A stretch of DNA of 64,000 bases from positions 62,001-126,000 of the forward strand of contig JOHN01000009.1 in assembly GCA_000719695.1 (NCBI GenBank). Reading direction: 5' to 3'. Within the stretch, counting starts at the first letter, position 1, and every line of letters begins with the position of its first letter. The DNA comes from Streptomyces sp. NRRL F-6131 (GTDB lineage: Bacteria > Actinomycetota > Actinomycetes > Streptomycetales > Streptomycetaceae). Below are positions 24,601 to 50,255 of this stretch, piece after piece. Under the pieces are notes generated by a model. That model had not been told where the DNA came from. It worked only from the letters and a program-made list of their open reading frames with translations, and did no database searches. The position numbers and the translations under genes are program-made.

Positions 24601-26472
24601 CTCGACGACGCGCAGGCGGCGGCCGTGCCGGTCGCCTTCCTGACCGCCGTGTACGCGCTCGGCCACCTGGCCGGGCTGCGGGCGGGCGAGACGGTGCTGG
24701 TCCACTCGGCGAGCGGCGGGGTGGGCCTGGCCGCGCTGGCGGTGGCCCGCCGGGGCGGGGCACGGGTGTTCGCGACCGCCGGGACGCCCGAGAAGCGCCG
24801 CTTCCTGCGCGAACTCGGCGGCGTGGAGCGGGTGATGGACTCCCGCTCGGTCGGCTTCGCCGAGGAGGTCGCGGCGGCCACCGACGGGCGCGGGGTCGAT
24901 GTGGTGCTCAACTCGCTGACCGGGGAGGCGCTGCGGCGCGGACTGGCGCTGCTGGCGCCGGGCGGCCGGTTCGTCGAGCTGGGCAAGCGCGACATCCACG
25001 ACGACAGCCCGGTCGGCCTCGGCCACCTCAAGGGGAACCGCGCGCTGTTCGCCGTCGACCTGGACCACACCTTCTACGCCCGGCCGGCGCTGCTGGCCGA
25101 GCTGTTCGAGGAGGTGGTGCGGGGCTTCGACAGCGGCGGGTTCGGGCCGCTGCCGGTCACCGTCCGCCCGTTCGCCGAGGCCCGGGAGGCCTTCGCCACC
25201 ATGGCGCAGGCCCGGCACATCGGCAAGCTGGTGCTGCGGCCGGAGCCGGCGCCGGAGCTCGCGGTGCCGCCGATCCGCTCGGTCGTCCGGCCGCAGGCCG
25301 GCTACCTGGTCACCGGGGGCACCGCACCGGCCGCCCTGGCGGCGGCCCGGCGGCTGGCGGAGCTGGGCGCCCGCCGGATCACCCTGCTCCGCTCGCCCGG
25401 GGCCGCCCCCGACGCCGCGGCGGAGCAGGCCGTGGCCGAACTGCGCGCCCGGGGCGTCGAGGTGGCGCTGCCGGTCGCGGACCTGTCCGACGCCGAAGCG
25501 GCCACCAGCTCGCCCGGCGACCCGCTGGCCGACCTGCTGGCCCGGCTCGACACCCCGGCGGCGCCGCTGGCCGGTGTGGTGCATCTCGCGTCCGGCCCGG
25601 ACGGCGGCGCCCCGGAGGCGGCCGAGCGGGACGACCCGCTGGACACCGCCGCCGCCCGGGCCGCCGAGGCCTGGCGGCTCCACCGCGCCACCGCCGGGCG
25701 GACCCTGGACTTCCTCGTGCTGTCCGACCCGGCCGGCGCCCCCGGTCGGGAGACCGCGCTCGGCGCCTGCCTGGACGCGCTCGCCGAGCACCGGCGGGCT
25801 CGCGGGCTGCCCGGGCTGAGCGTGGACGGCGCGGGCCTGGCGTCCCTCGGCCGGCTGCTGGGCAGCCCGGCGGCGATCGTCCGGTCGGCGGCCGGGGCCG
25901 GCGCCCCGGCCGAGGAGTCCGACGGCGGGGAGGCGCTCCGGCGGCAGCTGCTGGCGGTCGAACCGGGCCGGCGCCGGCGGGCCGTGCTGGTCCGGCACTG
26001 CCGGGAGTTGGCCGCCGTGGTGCTCGACGGGCCCGACGCGGCGGACGCGGCGGCGGTCGACAGCGCGGCGCCGCTGGCCGGCCTCGGCTTCGACTCGATG
26101 CGCACCCTGGAGCTGCGTTCACGGCTGGAGCTGTCGCTCGGGGTGCCGCTGCCCGCCACGCTGGGGTGGCAGTACCCGACGCTGGACGCGCTGGTGCCGT
26201 TCCTCGCCGAGCGGATGGGCATCCCCCTGGAGGCCGGGACGGCCGGGACGAACGGCACGGCCGCCGCGCCTCCGGTCCGGGGAGCCGAGGAGGCCCCGAC
26301 CACCGCCGTGCCGACGACGGCCACCTCCGCTGCCTTCGAATCCGCCGAGGACCTCGACGGGTTCGACGACCTCGACGGGCTCTCCGAGAGCGACCTCGAA
26401 GCGCTCCTCCTCGCCAAGACCGAGCAGTTCGACGCCAGTGCCGATCCGACCGACCGGGGGCAGGGACGATGA
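21601..26472 (+). CDS. PKS2: AT-less KS-ER-(inactive KR)-ACP
   Basis: A 1623-residue PKS. The KS is intact (Cys199 in DTACSSSL, His334, His373). After the KS (end about 445) only the KS-AT linker remains, and by residue 576 the post-AT motif YPWQRRRY appears: the roughly 300-residue AT is cleanly absent, and no DH follows. A KR structural half (about 630-900) and a complete ER (about 917-1213, HSASGGVGLAA) come next. The KR then reads GGTAPAALAA instead of GGLGALG and lacks the catalytic Tyr, so it is dead. The ACP Ser is 1499 (GFDSM), followed by an acidic docking tail (LDGLSESDLEALL). The ACP must be loaded in trans or the module must act without elongation. It starts 5 bases after PKS1. 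Confidence 0.92.
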   Translation: MTEQNAEQNPAPAPTPLTRALDTVRKLRAQLDAASGTGPLAVVGIGLRLPGGIADLDGYWSALAEGRDLVGPLPAGRRGPFAAEWERLPHTGGFLDEVMDFDAEFFGMGAAEARGVDPQQRLLLEVAWEALENAALPPDRLDEARTGLFVGITGQEYWDWHRGEPDTHWAGGNGHCFTVGRVAYALGLAGPAITVDTACSSSLVSVHLARQALARRECDVALAGGVNLVLSPRATRLHQLAGTLSPDGRCRPFDARANGFTRGEGCGVLVLKRLEDARRDGDRVHAVVHGSAVNQTGRSTGFTAPNVLSEVALIEAALADAGLAAADIGLVEAHGTGTSLGDTIEMEAIAAALGRRNGGAELTVGSVKANLGHPESAAGVISLVKAVLCLRRREVPPLADFATLNPLIDLDGTGITLPTTLRPWPERAGRHAAVSAFGMGGTNAQVILGAPEEDGAPVTGAVPVEGFELSARTPEAVRALAGAFHGRLAGLPDASYPAFAYSAGAGRARHRWRARITAADRTAALRALHGLAEGGAPPGVVLAERERDHGRDDVEGADGPPAMLPRAVLDLPNYPWQRRRYAPDPASFVDSPATPPAPDPAPTPAVEPAPTPAVEPAATGTAGGAAAADAGRALFALEWAAAGDGAGAATAGAPGRWLLFADRAGTAAALGAELLARRGSWVTVTAGSASRRLDPLRYELDPGRPEDLTALLKELRAAGDEPWAGVLYAWGLDAATGPVPDGPATDGPGGPAPFPLTEERGAVVRPAPRLLRKLAAEGLPGGPRLVLLTRGAQRVTERDGAPDPAQALLWGAVGEAATEHDAPRPLVVDLDPDPGRDDASRLLDVLLRPAGEPSAALRGPLRYAPVRVPQDSADGTEPTWQRRPFDPELDTNQRILAVRPGLLESLTPTRWERTAPGPGQVEIEIAAAGLNFSDVLKAMGAYPGAAGTVPLGVECAGRVSAVGAGVERFRVGDPVMAVAPSALAAYATTEAHLVAPRPAALDDAQAAAVPVAFLTAVYALGHLAGLRAGETVLVHSASGGVGLAALAVARRGGARVFATAGTPEKRRFLRELGGVERVMDSRSVGFAEEVAAATDGRGVDVVLNSLTGEALRRGLALLAPGGRFVELGKRDIHDDSPVGLGHLKGNRALFAVDLDHTFYARPALLAELFEEVVRGFDSGGFGPLPVTVRPFAEAREAFATMAQARHIGKLVLRPEPAPELAVPPIRSVVRPQAGYLVTGGTAPAALAAARRLAELGARRITLLRSPGAAPDAAAEQAVAELRARGVEVALPVADLSDAEAATSSPGDPLADLLARLDTPAAPLAGVVHLASGPDGGAPEAAERDDPLDTAAARAAEAWRLHRATAGRTLDFLVLSDPAGAPGRETALGACLDALAEHRRARGLPGLSVDGAGLASLGRLLGSPAAIVRSAAGAGAPAEESDGGEALRRQLLAVEPGRRRRAVLVRHCRELAAVVLDGPDAADAAAVDSAAPLAGLGFDSMRTLELRSRLELSLGVPLPATLGWQYPTLDALVPFLAERMGIPLEAGTAGTNGTAAAPPVRGAEEAPTTAVPTTATSAAFESAEDLDGFDDLDGLSESDLEALLLAKTEQFDASADPTDRGQGR

Positions 26473-29400
26473 CCACGCACGAGGACACCACCCGGGGCGA
26501 CACCCCCGAGGAGCGTTCCGGCTCGATGACCGCGATGAAGCGCGCCTATCTGACGATGGAGCGGATGCAGCGCCGGATCGACGACCACGAGCGGGCCCGC
26601 TCCGAACCGATCGCCATCGTCGGTGTCGGCTGCCGCTTCCCCGGCGGGGTCACCGACCCCGAGTCCTACTGGGAGCTGCTGAGCGCCGGCACCGACACCA
26701 TCGGCGAGATCCCGGCCGACCGCTGGGACGTCGACGCCTTCTACGACGAGCAGCCGCGCACCCCGGGCAGGCACAGCACCCGGTGGGGCGGCTTCCTGGA
26801 CCGGATCGACCGCTTCGACCACGAGTTCTTCGGCATCTCCCGCCGCGAGGCGGTGTCCATGGACCCGCAGCAGCGGCTGGTGCTGGAGGTGGCCTGGGAG
26901 GCGCTGGAGGACGCCGGGCAGGCACCGACCGCCCTGGCCGGCAGCCGGACCGGGGTGTTCCTGGGGATCTGCAGCAACGACTACGCCGGACTGCTGTTCC
27001 GCGAGCCGCAGGACATCACCGCCCACGCCAGCACCGGCATCGCGCACAGCATCGCCAGCGGCCGGCTCTCCTACCTGCTGGACCTGCGCGGGCCGAGCGT
27101 CTCGGTCGACACCGCCTGCTCCTCCTCGCTGGTCGCCGTGCACCAGGCGTGCCAGAACCTGCGACTCGGCGAGTGCGACCTGGCGATGGCCGGCGGCGTC
27201 AACGCGGTGATCTCCCCGGACGCGGCGATCTCCTTCTCGCAGTTCCCGGAGATGCTCGCCGACGACGGCCGCTGCAAGACCTTCGACGCGTCGGCGAACG
27301 GCTTCGTCCGCAGCGAGGGCTGCGGCGTCGTGGTGCTCAAGCGGCTGTCGGACGCGCGGCGCGACGGCAACCGGGTGCTCGCGGTGATCCGCGGCTCGGC
27401 CGTCAACCAGGACGGCCGCAGCTCCGGCCTGACCGCGCCCAACGGCGCCGCGCAACGCGAGGTGTTCCGCCGGGCGCTGGCCGCCGCCGGGGTCGGCCCG
27501 GAGCGGATCGGCTACATCGAGACGCACGGCGCGGGCACCAAGCTGGGCGACCCGATCGAGGTGGCCGCGCTGGCCGAGGTCTACGGCCGGCCGGAGGGCG
27601 CGCCGCTGCACCTGGGCGCCGTCAAGACCAACCTCGGCCACCTGGAGGCCGCGGCCGGGATCGCCGGGCTGATCAAGGCCGCGCTCTGCGTCGACCGCGG
27701 GCAGATCCCGGCCAATCTGCACTTCGGCGAGCTCAATCCGCACATCTCCTTCGACGGGACCACCTTCGCCGTGCCGACCGCGCTCACCCCGTGGCCGTCC
27801 GACGGGGCGCGGCGGCTGGCCGGTGTGAGCAGCTTCGGCTTCAGCGGCACCAACGCGCACCTGATCGTCGAGCAGGCACCGGAGCATCCGGCCGCCGCGC
27901 CGGAGGACGGCCGCCCGCTCTCCGTGCTCGCCCTGTCGGCGAAGAGCGGCAGCGCCCTGCTGAAGCTCGCCCGGCGCTACCAGGACCGGCTGGCGACGGC
28001 CGGGCCGGAGACCGCCGCCGATCTGTGCTTCTCCGCGAACACCGGCCGCTCGCACTTCCCGCACCGCCTCGCCGCCGTGGGCGCCTCCCCCGGCGAACTC
28101 GCCGAGCGGCTGGCGGACTTCGTCCGCGACGACCCGGGCGAGGGGCTGCTGCTGGGCCGTCCGGAGGGCGCCACCGCGTCCGGGCCGGGACCGGCCGCCG
28201 AACCGGTCTTCCTGTTCACCGGCCAGGGTCCGCAACGCGCGGGCATGGCAAGGCAGTTGTACGAGACGCAGCCGCTCTTCCGGCGCACCCTGGACGCGTG
28301 CGACGAGATTCTGCGGGACGTCCTGCCGGCGCCGCTGCTCTCCGCCCTGTACCCGGCCTCGGCGGCGGACGGCGAGCTGATCAACACCATGGAGTTCGCT
28401 CAACCCGGCCTGTTCGCCGTGGAGTTCGCGCTGGCCGGGCTCTGGCGCTCGTGGGGCGTGGAGCCGGCCGCCGTCATCGGCCACAGCCTCGGCGAGTACA
28501 CCGCCGCGTGCTTCGCGGGCGCGCTGTCGCTGGAGGACGGCCTGCGGCTGGTCGCCGAACGCGGCCGGCTGCTCCAGCGGCTCGCGGAGTCCGGCGCGAT
28601 GGCGGCGATCTCCGCCCCGGCGGACGAGGTCACCGCCGAACTCGCCCGCCACGACGCCGCACTGGTCGCGGTCGCCGCGGTCAACGGTCCGGCGAACACC
28701 ACCGTCTCGGGTGTGCGGGAGGTCGTCGAGGCGGTCTGCGAGGCCTTCACCGCGCGCGGTGCCGAGGTGCGGCGGCTACGCATCTCCACCTCCTCGCACT
28801 CCCCGCTGGTCGAGCCGGTGCTGGAGCCGCTGCGCACCGCCCTGGAGAAGGTCCCGTTCGGCGCGCCCGCGATCCCGCTGCTGTCCAACCTGACCGGTGC
28901 GCTCTGGCCGTGGGACCGGCCGCTGGACACCGACTACTGGCTGCGGCACGCCCGGCAGCCGGTGCTGTTCGCGGACGGGGTGCGGGCCCTGTACGGGCTC
29001 GGGTACCGGACCTTCCTGGAGGTCGGTCCGGCGCCGACCCTGCTGGGCCTGGTCCGCGAGGTGCTGACCGGCGACGACGTGCTGATGCTGCCCAGTCTGC
29101 GGCCGAAGTACGACGACTGGGAGGTCCTGCTGGGCAGTCTCGGCCGGCTGTACGTCGAGGGGGCCGAGGTCGACTGGGCCGGGTTCGACCGGGACCACGC
29201 CCGCGCCCGGACGGCGCTGCCGCACTACCCGTTCGCCGCCACCCGCTGCTGGCACGAGCCGAGCGGCGACGGCGGCGCGACGACGGCCGCCCGCCGCTCA
29301 CCCCAGCCGGCCGCCCGGCCGACGGGGCCTGCCGCGCGCACCGGGCGGACGGCGCCGACGCGCACAGCGCCCACCCGCACGGCACCCACCCGTGTCGAGT

Positions 29401-29928
29401 CCACCCGCACGGCTCCCACTCGCACGGTCCCGGCGCGGCAGCTGCCCGGCGCGCCGGGCCGGGCGGCGGCGAGCGCGCTGCCGACCGCCGAGGAGCTGCT
29501 GGGGCTGCCCGCCGAGCAGCGGATCGAGGCGCTGGTCACCGGGCTGACAGCCGGGGTGCGCACCGCCCTGGGGTCGCGCGGGTCCGCCGTCGACGCCGAC
29601 GCGCCGCTGTCGGGCCTCGGGCTCGACTCGCTGATGGCCGTGGAGCTGCGCAACGAGATCCAGGGCCGGCTCGGGGTCAAGGTGACGGTCGCCGACTTCC
29701 TCAAGGGCGCGACGGTCCGCAGCCTCGCCCTCCAGGTGGTCGAGGGGCTGGCGGCGGCCGGGCCAGGGACGGCGGCCGGCGAGGAGGCCACGGCGATCCG
29801 CCGGGTGGCCCGCGCCACGGACCGCACCGCGGAGAGCACCACGGACCGCACCCCGGCGAGCACCACCGACGTCACCGCCGAGCTGCTCGCCCTCCTGGAA
29901 CAGGTCACCCAGGAGTCGGAGCGGGTCG

Positions 29929-29936
<8 letters not shown>
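26469..29936 (+). CDS. PKS3: KS-AT-ACP
   Basis: A 1155-residue minimal elongation module. The N terminus carries a helical docking segment ([19 protein letters not shown]). The KS has Cys217 (DTACSSSL), His353 in HGAGT (usually HGTGT) and His391. The AT has GHSLGEY (Ser673), as in malonyl-type ATs, but the second specificity motif is TSSH rather than HAFH or YASH, so the extender is uncertain. A linker with Arg-Thr-Ala-Pro-Thr repeats leads to the ACP (Ser1054 in GLDSLM). There is no KR, so the chain would leave as a beta-ketone unless reduced in trans, perhaps by the SDR at 50256. ATG overlaps the PKS2 stop (ATGA). It hands over to NRPS1. Confidence 0.93.
29340..29440. repeat. Arg-Thr-Ala-Pro-Thr repeat linker in PKS3
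   Basis: Related 15-base units encoding R-T-A-P-T (and variants such as R-V-E-S-T) lie between the post-AT linker and the ACP. They form a long flexible tether for the carrier domain. Confidence 0.75.
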
Positions 29937-33330
<3,394 letters not shown>

Positions 33331-33363
33331 GAGCGCGATGTGAGAGAGCGACAGGTGACCCCG

Positions 33364-36300
33364 ATGCCGGAGATGTCCGAAGAACTCGACCAGATCGCCG
33401 TCGTGGGGATGGCCGGCCGCTTCCCCGGCGCCCCCGACGTCGACACCTTCTGGAGGAACCTGGAGGAGGGCCGGGAGTCGATCGCCGTCCTCTCCGAGGC
33501 CGAACTCCGCGCCGCCGGGGTGGACCCGGAGGTGTCCGGCCGGGACGGCTACGTCCGGGCCAAGGGGGTGCTCGCGGAGGCCGACCGCTTCGACGCGGCG
33601 TTCTTCGGCTACAGCCCCCGCGAGGCCGAGATCATGGATCCGCAGCACCGGGTGTTCCTGGAGTGCGCCTGGGAGGCCCTGGAGTCGGCGGGCTGCGTGC
33701 CGGAGGAGTTCGAGGGCCGGATCGGGGTGTTCGCCGGAGCCGGGATGAACACCTACCTGCTGCACAACGTGACGGCCAACCGCCGGGCCTTCGACTCGGC
33801 GGGCCCATACCAGACGCTGCTCGCCTCCGACAAGGACTTCCTGGCCACCCGGGTCGCCTACAAACTCGGGCTCACCGGCCCGGCGATGAGCGTGCAGACC
33901 GCCTGCTCGACCTCGCTCACCGCCGTCCACCTGGCCTGCCAGAGCCTGCTCAACGGCGAGTGCGACGTAGCCCTGGCCGGCGGTGTGTCGATCGGCTCCC
34001 CGCTCGCGCAGGGCTACCAGTACGAGCCGGGCGGCATCCTCTCCCCGGACGGGCACTGCCGGCCGTTCGACGCGGCGGCGGCCGGCACCGTGCCCGGCAA
34101 CGGCGTCGGCGTGGTGGTGCTGCGCCGGTTGGCCGACGCGCGGCGCGACGGCGACACCGTGGACGCCGTGGTGCTCGGCTCGGCCGTCAACAACGACGGC
34201 TCGCTGAAGGCCGGGTACACCGCGCCCAGCGTCGACGGTCAGGCCGCGGTGGTCTCCGAGGCGCTGGCGATGGCCGGGGTCGACGCCGGCTCGGTCGGCT
34301 ACGTGGAGACCCACGGCACCGGCACCCCGCTCGGCGACCCGATCGAGATCGCCGCACTGACCCGGGCGTTCCGCGAGGACACCGTGGCCACCGGCAGCTG
34401 CGCGATCGGCTCGGTGAAGGGCAACATCGGTCACCTGGACGCCGCCGCCGGGGTCGCCGCGCTGATCAAGACGGTGCTGGCGCTGCGGCACGAGGCGATC
34501 CCGCCGTCCCTGCACTTCACCAAGCCCGGTCCGGAACTCGACCTGGAGTCCGGCCCGTTCTTCGTCAACGACCGGCTGCGGCCGTGGCCCCGGGGCGCGG
34601 AGCCCCGGCGGGCCGGGGTCAGCTCCTTCGGCATCGGCGGCACCAACGTGCACCTGGTGCTCGCGGAGGGTCCCGCCCCCGAGCCGGCCCCGGTGCGCGC
34701 CCCGGCGTCCGCGCTTGCCGAGGGGGACGCCGCGCCCGTCCTGCTGCCGCTGTCCGGGCGCACCGCCGAGGCCGTCGCGGAGGGCGCGCGGCGGCTCGCC
34801 GACCACCTGGACGCCCACCCCGAGGTGCGGCTCGACGACCTCGCCCACACCCTCACCCACCGCCGGCAGGTCTTCGTCCGGCGCCGCGCCGTGGTGGCCC
34901 GGGACCGGGCGGAGGCGGTGGCCGCGCTGCGCGCCGTGACCGCCGCCGGGACGGCCGAGGCCGTCGACGGGGCCCGGGTGGCCTTCCTCTTCCCCGGCCA
35001 GGGCACCCAGTACGTGGACATGGCCCGCGGCCTGTACCGACGGGAGCCGGTGTTCACGGCCGAACTCGACCGCTGCGCCGAGCTGTTCGCCGCCGAGCTG
35101 GGCGAGGACCTCCGGGCGCTGCTGTTCCCCGCGCCCGGCCGGGCCGGGGCGGCGGCGGAGCGGCTGACCCGCACCGAGTTCGCCCAGCCCGCGCTGTTCC
35201 TGGTGGAGTACGCGCTGGCCCGGCAGTGGGAGGCCTGGGGCGTGCGGCCGGGCGCGATGGCCGGCCACAGCGTCGGCGAGTACGTCGCGGCCTGCCTGGC
35301 GGGCGTGTTCGCACCGGAGGACGCCGTCCGGCTGGTCGCGGCCCGGGGCCGGCTGGTCCAGGGCAGGCCCCCCGGGTCGATGCTCACCGTGTTCCTCTCC
35401 GAGGCCGACCTCGCGCCGTGGCTGGCCGACGGCGCCGGCCTCGCCGTGGCGGCGCTCAACTCCACCGGGCTGAGCGTGGCCTCCGGCCCGACCGACGCGG
35501 TGGACGCGCTGGAGCGCCGGCTGAAGGCGGCCGCCGTCCCCTGCCGACGGCTGCACACCTCGCACGCCTTCCACTCGGCGGCCATGGACGGCGCCGTCGA
35601 CCCGCTGGTCGAGGCGGTCCGCGCGGTACCGCTGAGCCCGCCGCTGATCCCGTTCTGCTCCAACGTCACCGGCACCTGGATCACCGACGAGGAGGCGACC
35701 GACCCCGAGTACTGGGGCCGCCACCTGCGGCAGCCGGTCCGCTTCGCCGACGCCGCCGGACTGCTGCTCGCCGACCCGTCCTGGGTGCTGCTGGAGGTCG
35801 GCCCGGGCCACACCCTCGGCGACTTCGTCCGCCGGCACGGCGCCTGGCAGGAGGGCCGGACCGTGGTCGGCTCGCTGCGCCACCCGCACGAGCGGGAGGA
35901 CGACCCGGTCCGGCTGCGCCGGGCCCTGGGCGCGCTGTGGAGCGCGGGCGTGCCGGTCGAGCGGGACGTCCTGCGGCCGGGCGCCGACGGCCGGGTGCTG
36001 CGGCTGCCCGGATACGCCTTCCAGCGGCAGCGCTACTGGGTGGACCCGGACCCGGCCGCCACCGCCGACACCACCGGCGCGCAGGACCGGCCGACCGGCC
36101 CGGCGCCGGTCGAGGACTGGTTCCGCACGCCCGGCTGGCGGCGCCTCGCACCGCGGGCCGCCAGCCGGTCGGCCGGGGAGGGCGACGGCGAACCGCTCTG
36201 GGTGGTGCTCGGCGACGGCACCGGTCTCGGCGCCGCGCTCGCCGGACGGCTCGCCGAGCGGGGCGGCGCCGTGGTCCGGGTCGGCACCGGGGACGGCTCC

Positions 36301-39300
36301 GCGCGCGGCGACGGGCTGCGCGTCCCCGGGCTGCACGCCCGCGGGGAGCACTCGTGGTCGCTGGACCCGGCCGACCGCGCGCAGGCCGCCGAGCTGCTCG
36401 GTGCCCTGGACCTGCGGGGCGCGACCTCGATCCGCCTGGTGCACCTGTTCAGCCTCGGCGACGGCCCCGGCCCCGGCGACGGCCCCGACGGCCCCGACGA
36501 CTCTGACGCCTCCGACGACGACACCGCCCGGCTGGCCTCGGCCCGCCGGCTCGGCCTGGACAGCCTGGCCGCCCTCGCCCAGGGTCTCGCCGACGCCCGC
36601 CCGGCCGTACCGGTCGCCGTCGACGTGCTCTGCCGGGGCGTCCACAGCGTCACCGGCGACGAGCCGCTGCGGCCCGAGCAGGCCCTGCTGATCGGCCCCT
36701 GCACGGTGATCCCCCAGGAGCTGCCGGACGTCGGCTGCCGCCTGCTGGACGTCACCGGGACCGATCCGGCCGCCCCGGCGGAGGAGGCGGTCCACGCCGT
36801 GCACCAGCTGCTGCTGCGCGACACCGAGGAGCGCGACCTGGCGCTGCGCGGCCGGCACTGGTGGGTGCGCGACTTCGACGCCCTCCCCCTCCCCGCCGAC
36901 GGCACCGCCCGGGAAACCGCCCACGACGCCGCCGCCGTCCCCTCCGGAGCCGGGCCCGCGCAGCTGCGCGACGGCGGCGTCTACCTGGTCACCGGCGGGC
37001 TCGGCGGCGTCGGCCTGGCCCTCGCCGAGCAGCTCGCCGCGGGCGCCGAGGCGCCCGTCCTGGGACTGCTCGGCCGCTCCGACTTCCCCGCCGAGGAGGC
37101 CTGGCCGGCCTGGCTGGACGCGCACGGCGAGCAGGACCCGACCAGTGTGCGGATCCGCCGGCTCGACCGGCTCCGGGAGCGCGGCGCGCGGATCGCCGTC
37201 CTGCGGGCCGACGTCACCGACGAGCCGGCGCTGAGCGCCGCCCTCGCCGAACTGCGCACCCGCTTCGGCCCGTTGAACGGCGTGGTGCACGCCGCCGGGG
37301 CGCCGTCCACCGGGATGCTCGCCCGCCGGACCCGCGAGGACGCCGACGGCGTGCTGGCGGCGAAGACTTTCGGCACCCTGCTGCTGGACCGGCTGTGCGC
37401 GGCCGACCCGCTGGACTTCTTCCTGCTCTGCTCCTCGGTCAGCGCCGTCCTCGGCGGTCCCGGCCAGAGCGACTACGGCGCGGCCAACGCCTTCCTGGAC
37501 GCCTTCGCCCAGGAACGGCGTCGGCGGGGCCGGCCGGTGACCTCGCTCGGCTGGGGCACCTGGGAGGGCGTCGGCATGGCCGCCGGGCTCACCGCCCGGG
37601 CGGTCTCCGCCGGACCGGGCGCCGGGTCCGCCGGGGGCGGCCACCCGCTGCTGCGCCCGGTCCGCGCCGAGGGCGGCACCCGCGTCTTCGAGACCGTGCT
37701 CTCCACCGCGGAGCACTGGATCGTCGACGACCACCGGCTGATGGGTCACGGCCTGGTGCCGGGCACCGCCTACCTGGAACTCGTCCGGGCCGCGCTCGCC
37801 GAGCAGGCCGGCGACCGTGAGATCGAGCTGCACGACGTGCTGTTCATGACGCCGGTGATCGTCCCCGACGGGCAGCACCGGACGGTGTACACCACGATCG
37901 AGGAGCGCGACGGCCGCCCGCACTTCACGGTCCGCAGCAGTCCCGGCGCGGGCGCGCCGTGGCGCGACCACGCCACCGGCTCGGCCTCGTTCCACGAGCG
38001 CGGCGAGGACGTCGTGCGGGACCTGGCCGAGGTGGAGGCCCGCTGCGAGGTGACCGAGGTCCTGGCGACCGAGGAGGAGATCCGCCGCCGGCTCGGCGTC
38101 GAGCGCTTCGAGGAGGGCGGCGGGCCGCTGCGGTTCTGGTTCGGCCCGCGCTGGCAGGTGCTGAAGACGATCCGCACCGGCGGACGGCGGATGCTCGCCA
38201 CCCTCCGGCTGGACGACGCCTTCCTCGGCGACCTCGACGACCACCCGCTGCACCCGGCGCTGCTCGACATGGCCGGCGGCGTCTTCCGGCTGCACGCCGA
38301 GGACCCGTACTACCTGCCGCTGACCTACCGCAGCCTGCGGATCCTGCACCCGCTGACCGGCACGGTGGAGGTCTCCGTGGAGATCAGGCACCCGGCCGGA
38401 TCGACCGGCGAGACGCTCAGCTGCGACCTCGAACTCCTCGACCCCGAGGGGCGGTTGCTGGTCCGGGTGACCGACTTCACGGTCAAGCGGATCAATGACG
38501 TCGAGGCGCTGCTGGCCCAGATCGGGCAGACCGTCGCGGAGGCCGAGTCGGCGGGAGAGCCGGCGGGCGGGTCGGCGGGCGACGGCGCCGGGTCCGCCGC
38601 CGGGCCCGGGGCGGCCGGGGTGCTGGCGGCGCTCGGCGAGGGCTTCACCGAGTCGGACGGCCGGGCCGCGTTCGCCCGGATCCTGGCGCAGCCCGAGCTG
38701 CCGGCCCATCTGGTGGTCACCCCGCAGGACTTCACGGCGCTGCGCCGGATGGCCCGCTCGATCACCCCGGCGCTGCTGGCCCGCGAGTTGGAGCACCTGG
38801 CGCCACTGGGCGGCAGCCACCCGCGGCCCGACCTGGCGACCCCGTTCGTGGCGCCGGCCACCGAGCGGGAGGAGGCGGTCGCGGCGCTCTGGCGGGAGGT
38901 CCTCGGCGTCCAGGAGGTCGGTGTGCACGACGACTTCTTCGCGCTGGGCGGCCACTCGCTGGCCGCCGTGCAGATCAACACCCGGATCCGGAGCCGCTTC
39001 GGGACCGAGCTCGACCTGCGGGACTTCTTCCACTCCCCCACCGTCGCCCACACCGTCGAGCTGCTGGACGGGGCCGGAGGCGGCGGGACCGGCGGGGCCG
39101 GGGACACCATCGAGGCGCTGAGCCGCGGCACGGCGGACGACGCCCCGGACCGCCTCGCCGGCCTGACCGGGATCGACCGACTCGACGGCGTGGACCGGCT
39201 GGACGGGCTGGACGAGCTGGAGGACCTCGACAGCCTGTCCGACGACGAGGTGGAGGCCCGCCTCCAGGCCCTGCTCGCCGAGGAGTCCGCCGACCGGGAG

Positions 39301-39308
39301 GACCAGGA

Positions 39309-39312
<4 letters not shown>
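33364..39312 (+). CDS. PKS4: KS-AT-KR-DH-ACP
   Basis: A 1982-residue module that should add malonate to the seryl intermediate, reduce it and dehydrate it, giving a vinylogous amino acid. The KS has Cys181 (QTACSTSL, a form seen in KSs taking aminoacyl chains), His317 and His357. The AT is malonyl-type (GHSVG Ser636, HAFH 734-737). The KR is complete (GGLGGVG, Ser1358, Tyr1371). The DH follows the KR, an unusual order, and has His1457 in HRLMGHGLVP and Asp1635 in HPALLDMA, so it looks active. The carrier Ser is 1865 in LGGHSL. The C terminus is an acidic docking motif (LDSLSDDEVEARLQALLAEE). ATG 33364 follows AGGTGA at 5 bases; GTG 33340 is an alternative start. Confidence 0.92.
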
Positions 39313-50213
<10,901 letters not shown>

Positions 50214-50255
50214 CCGACCGCCCCGGCCCCTCCCCTCCGACCCGAAAGGCACTCG

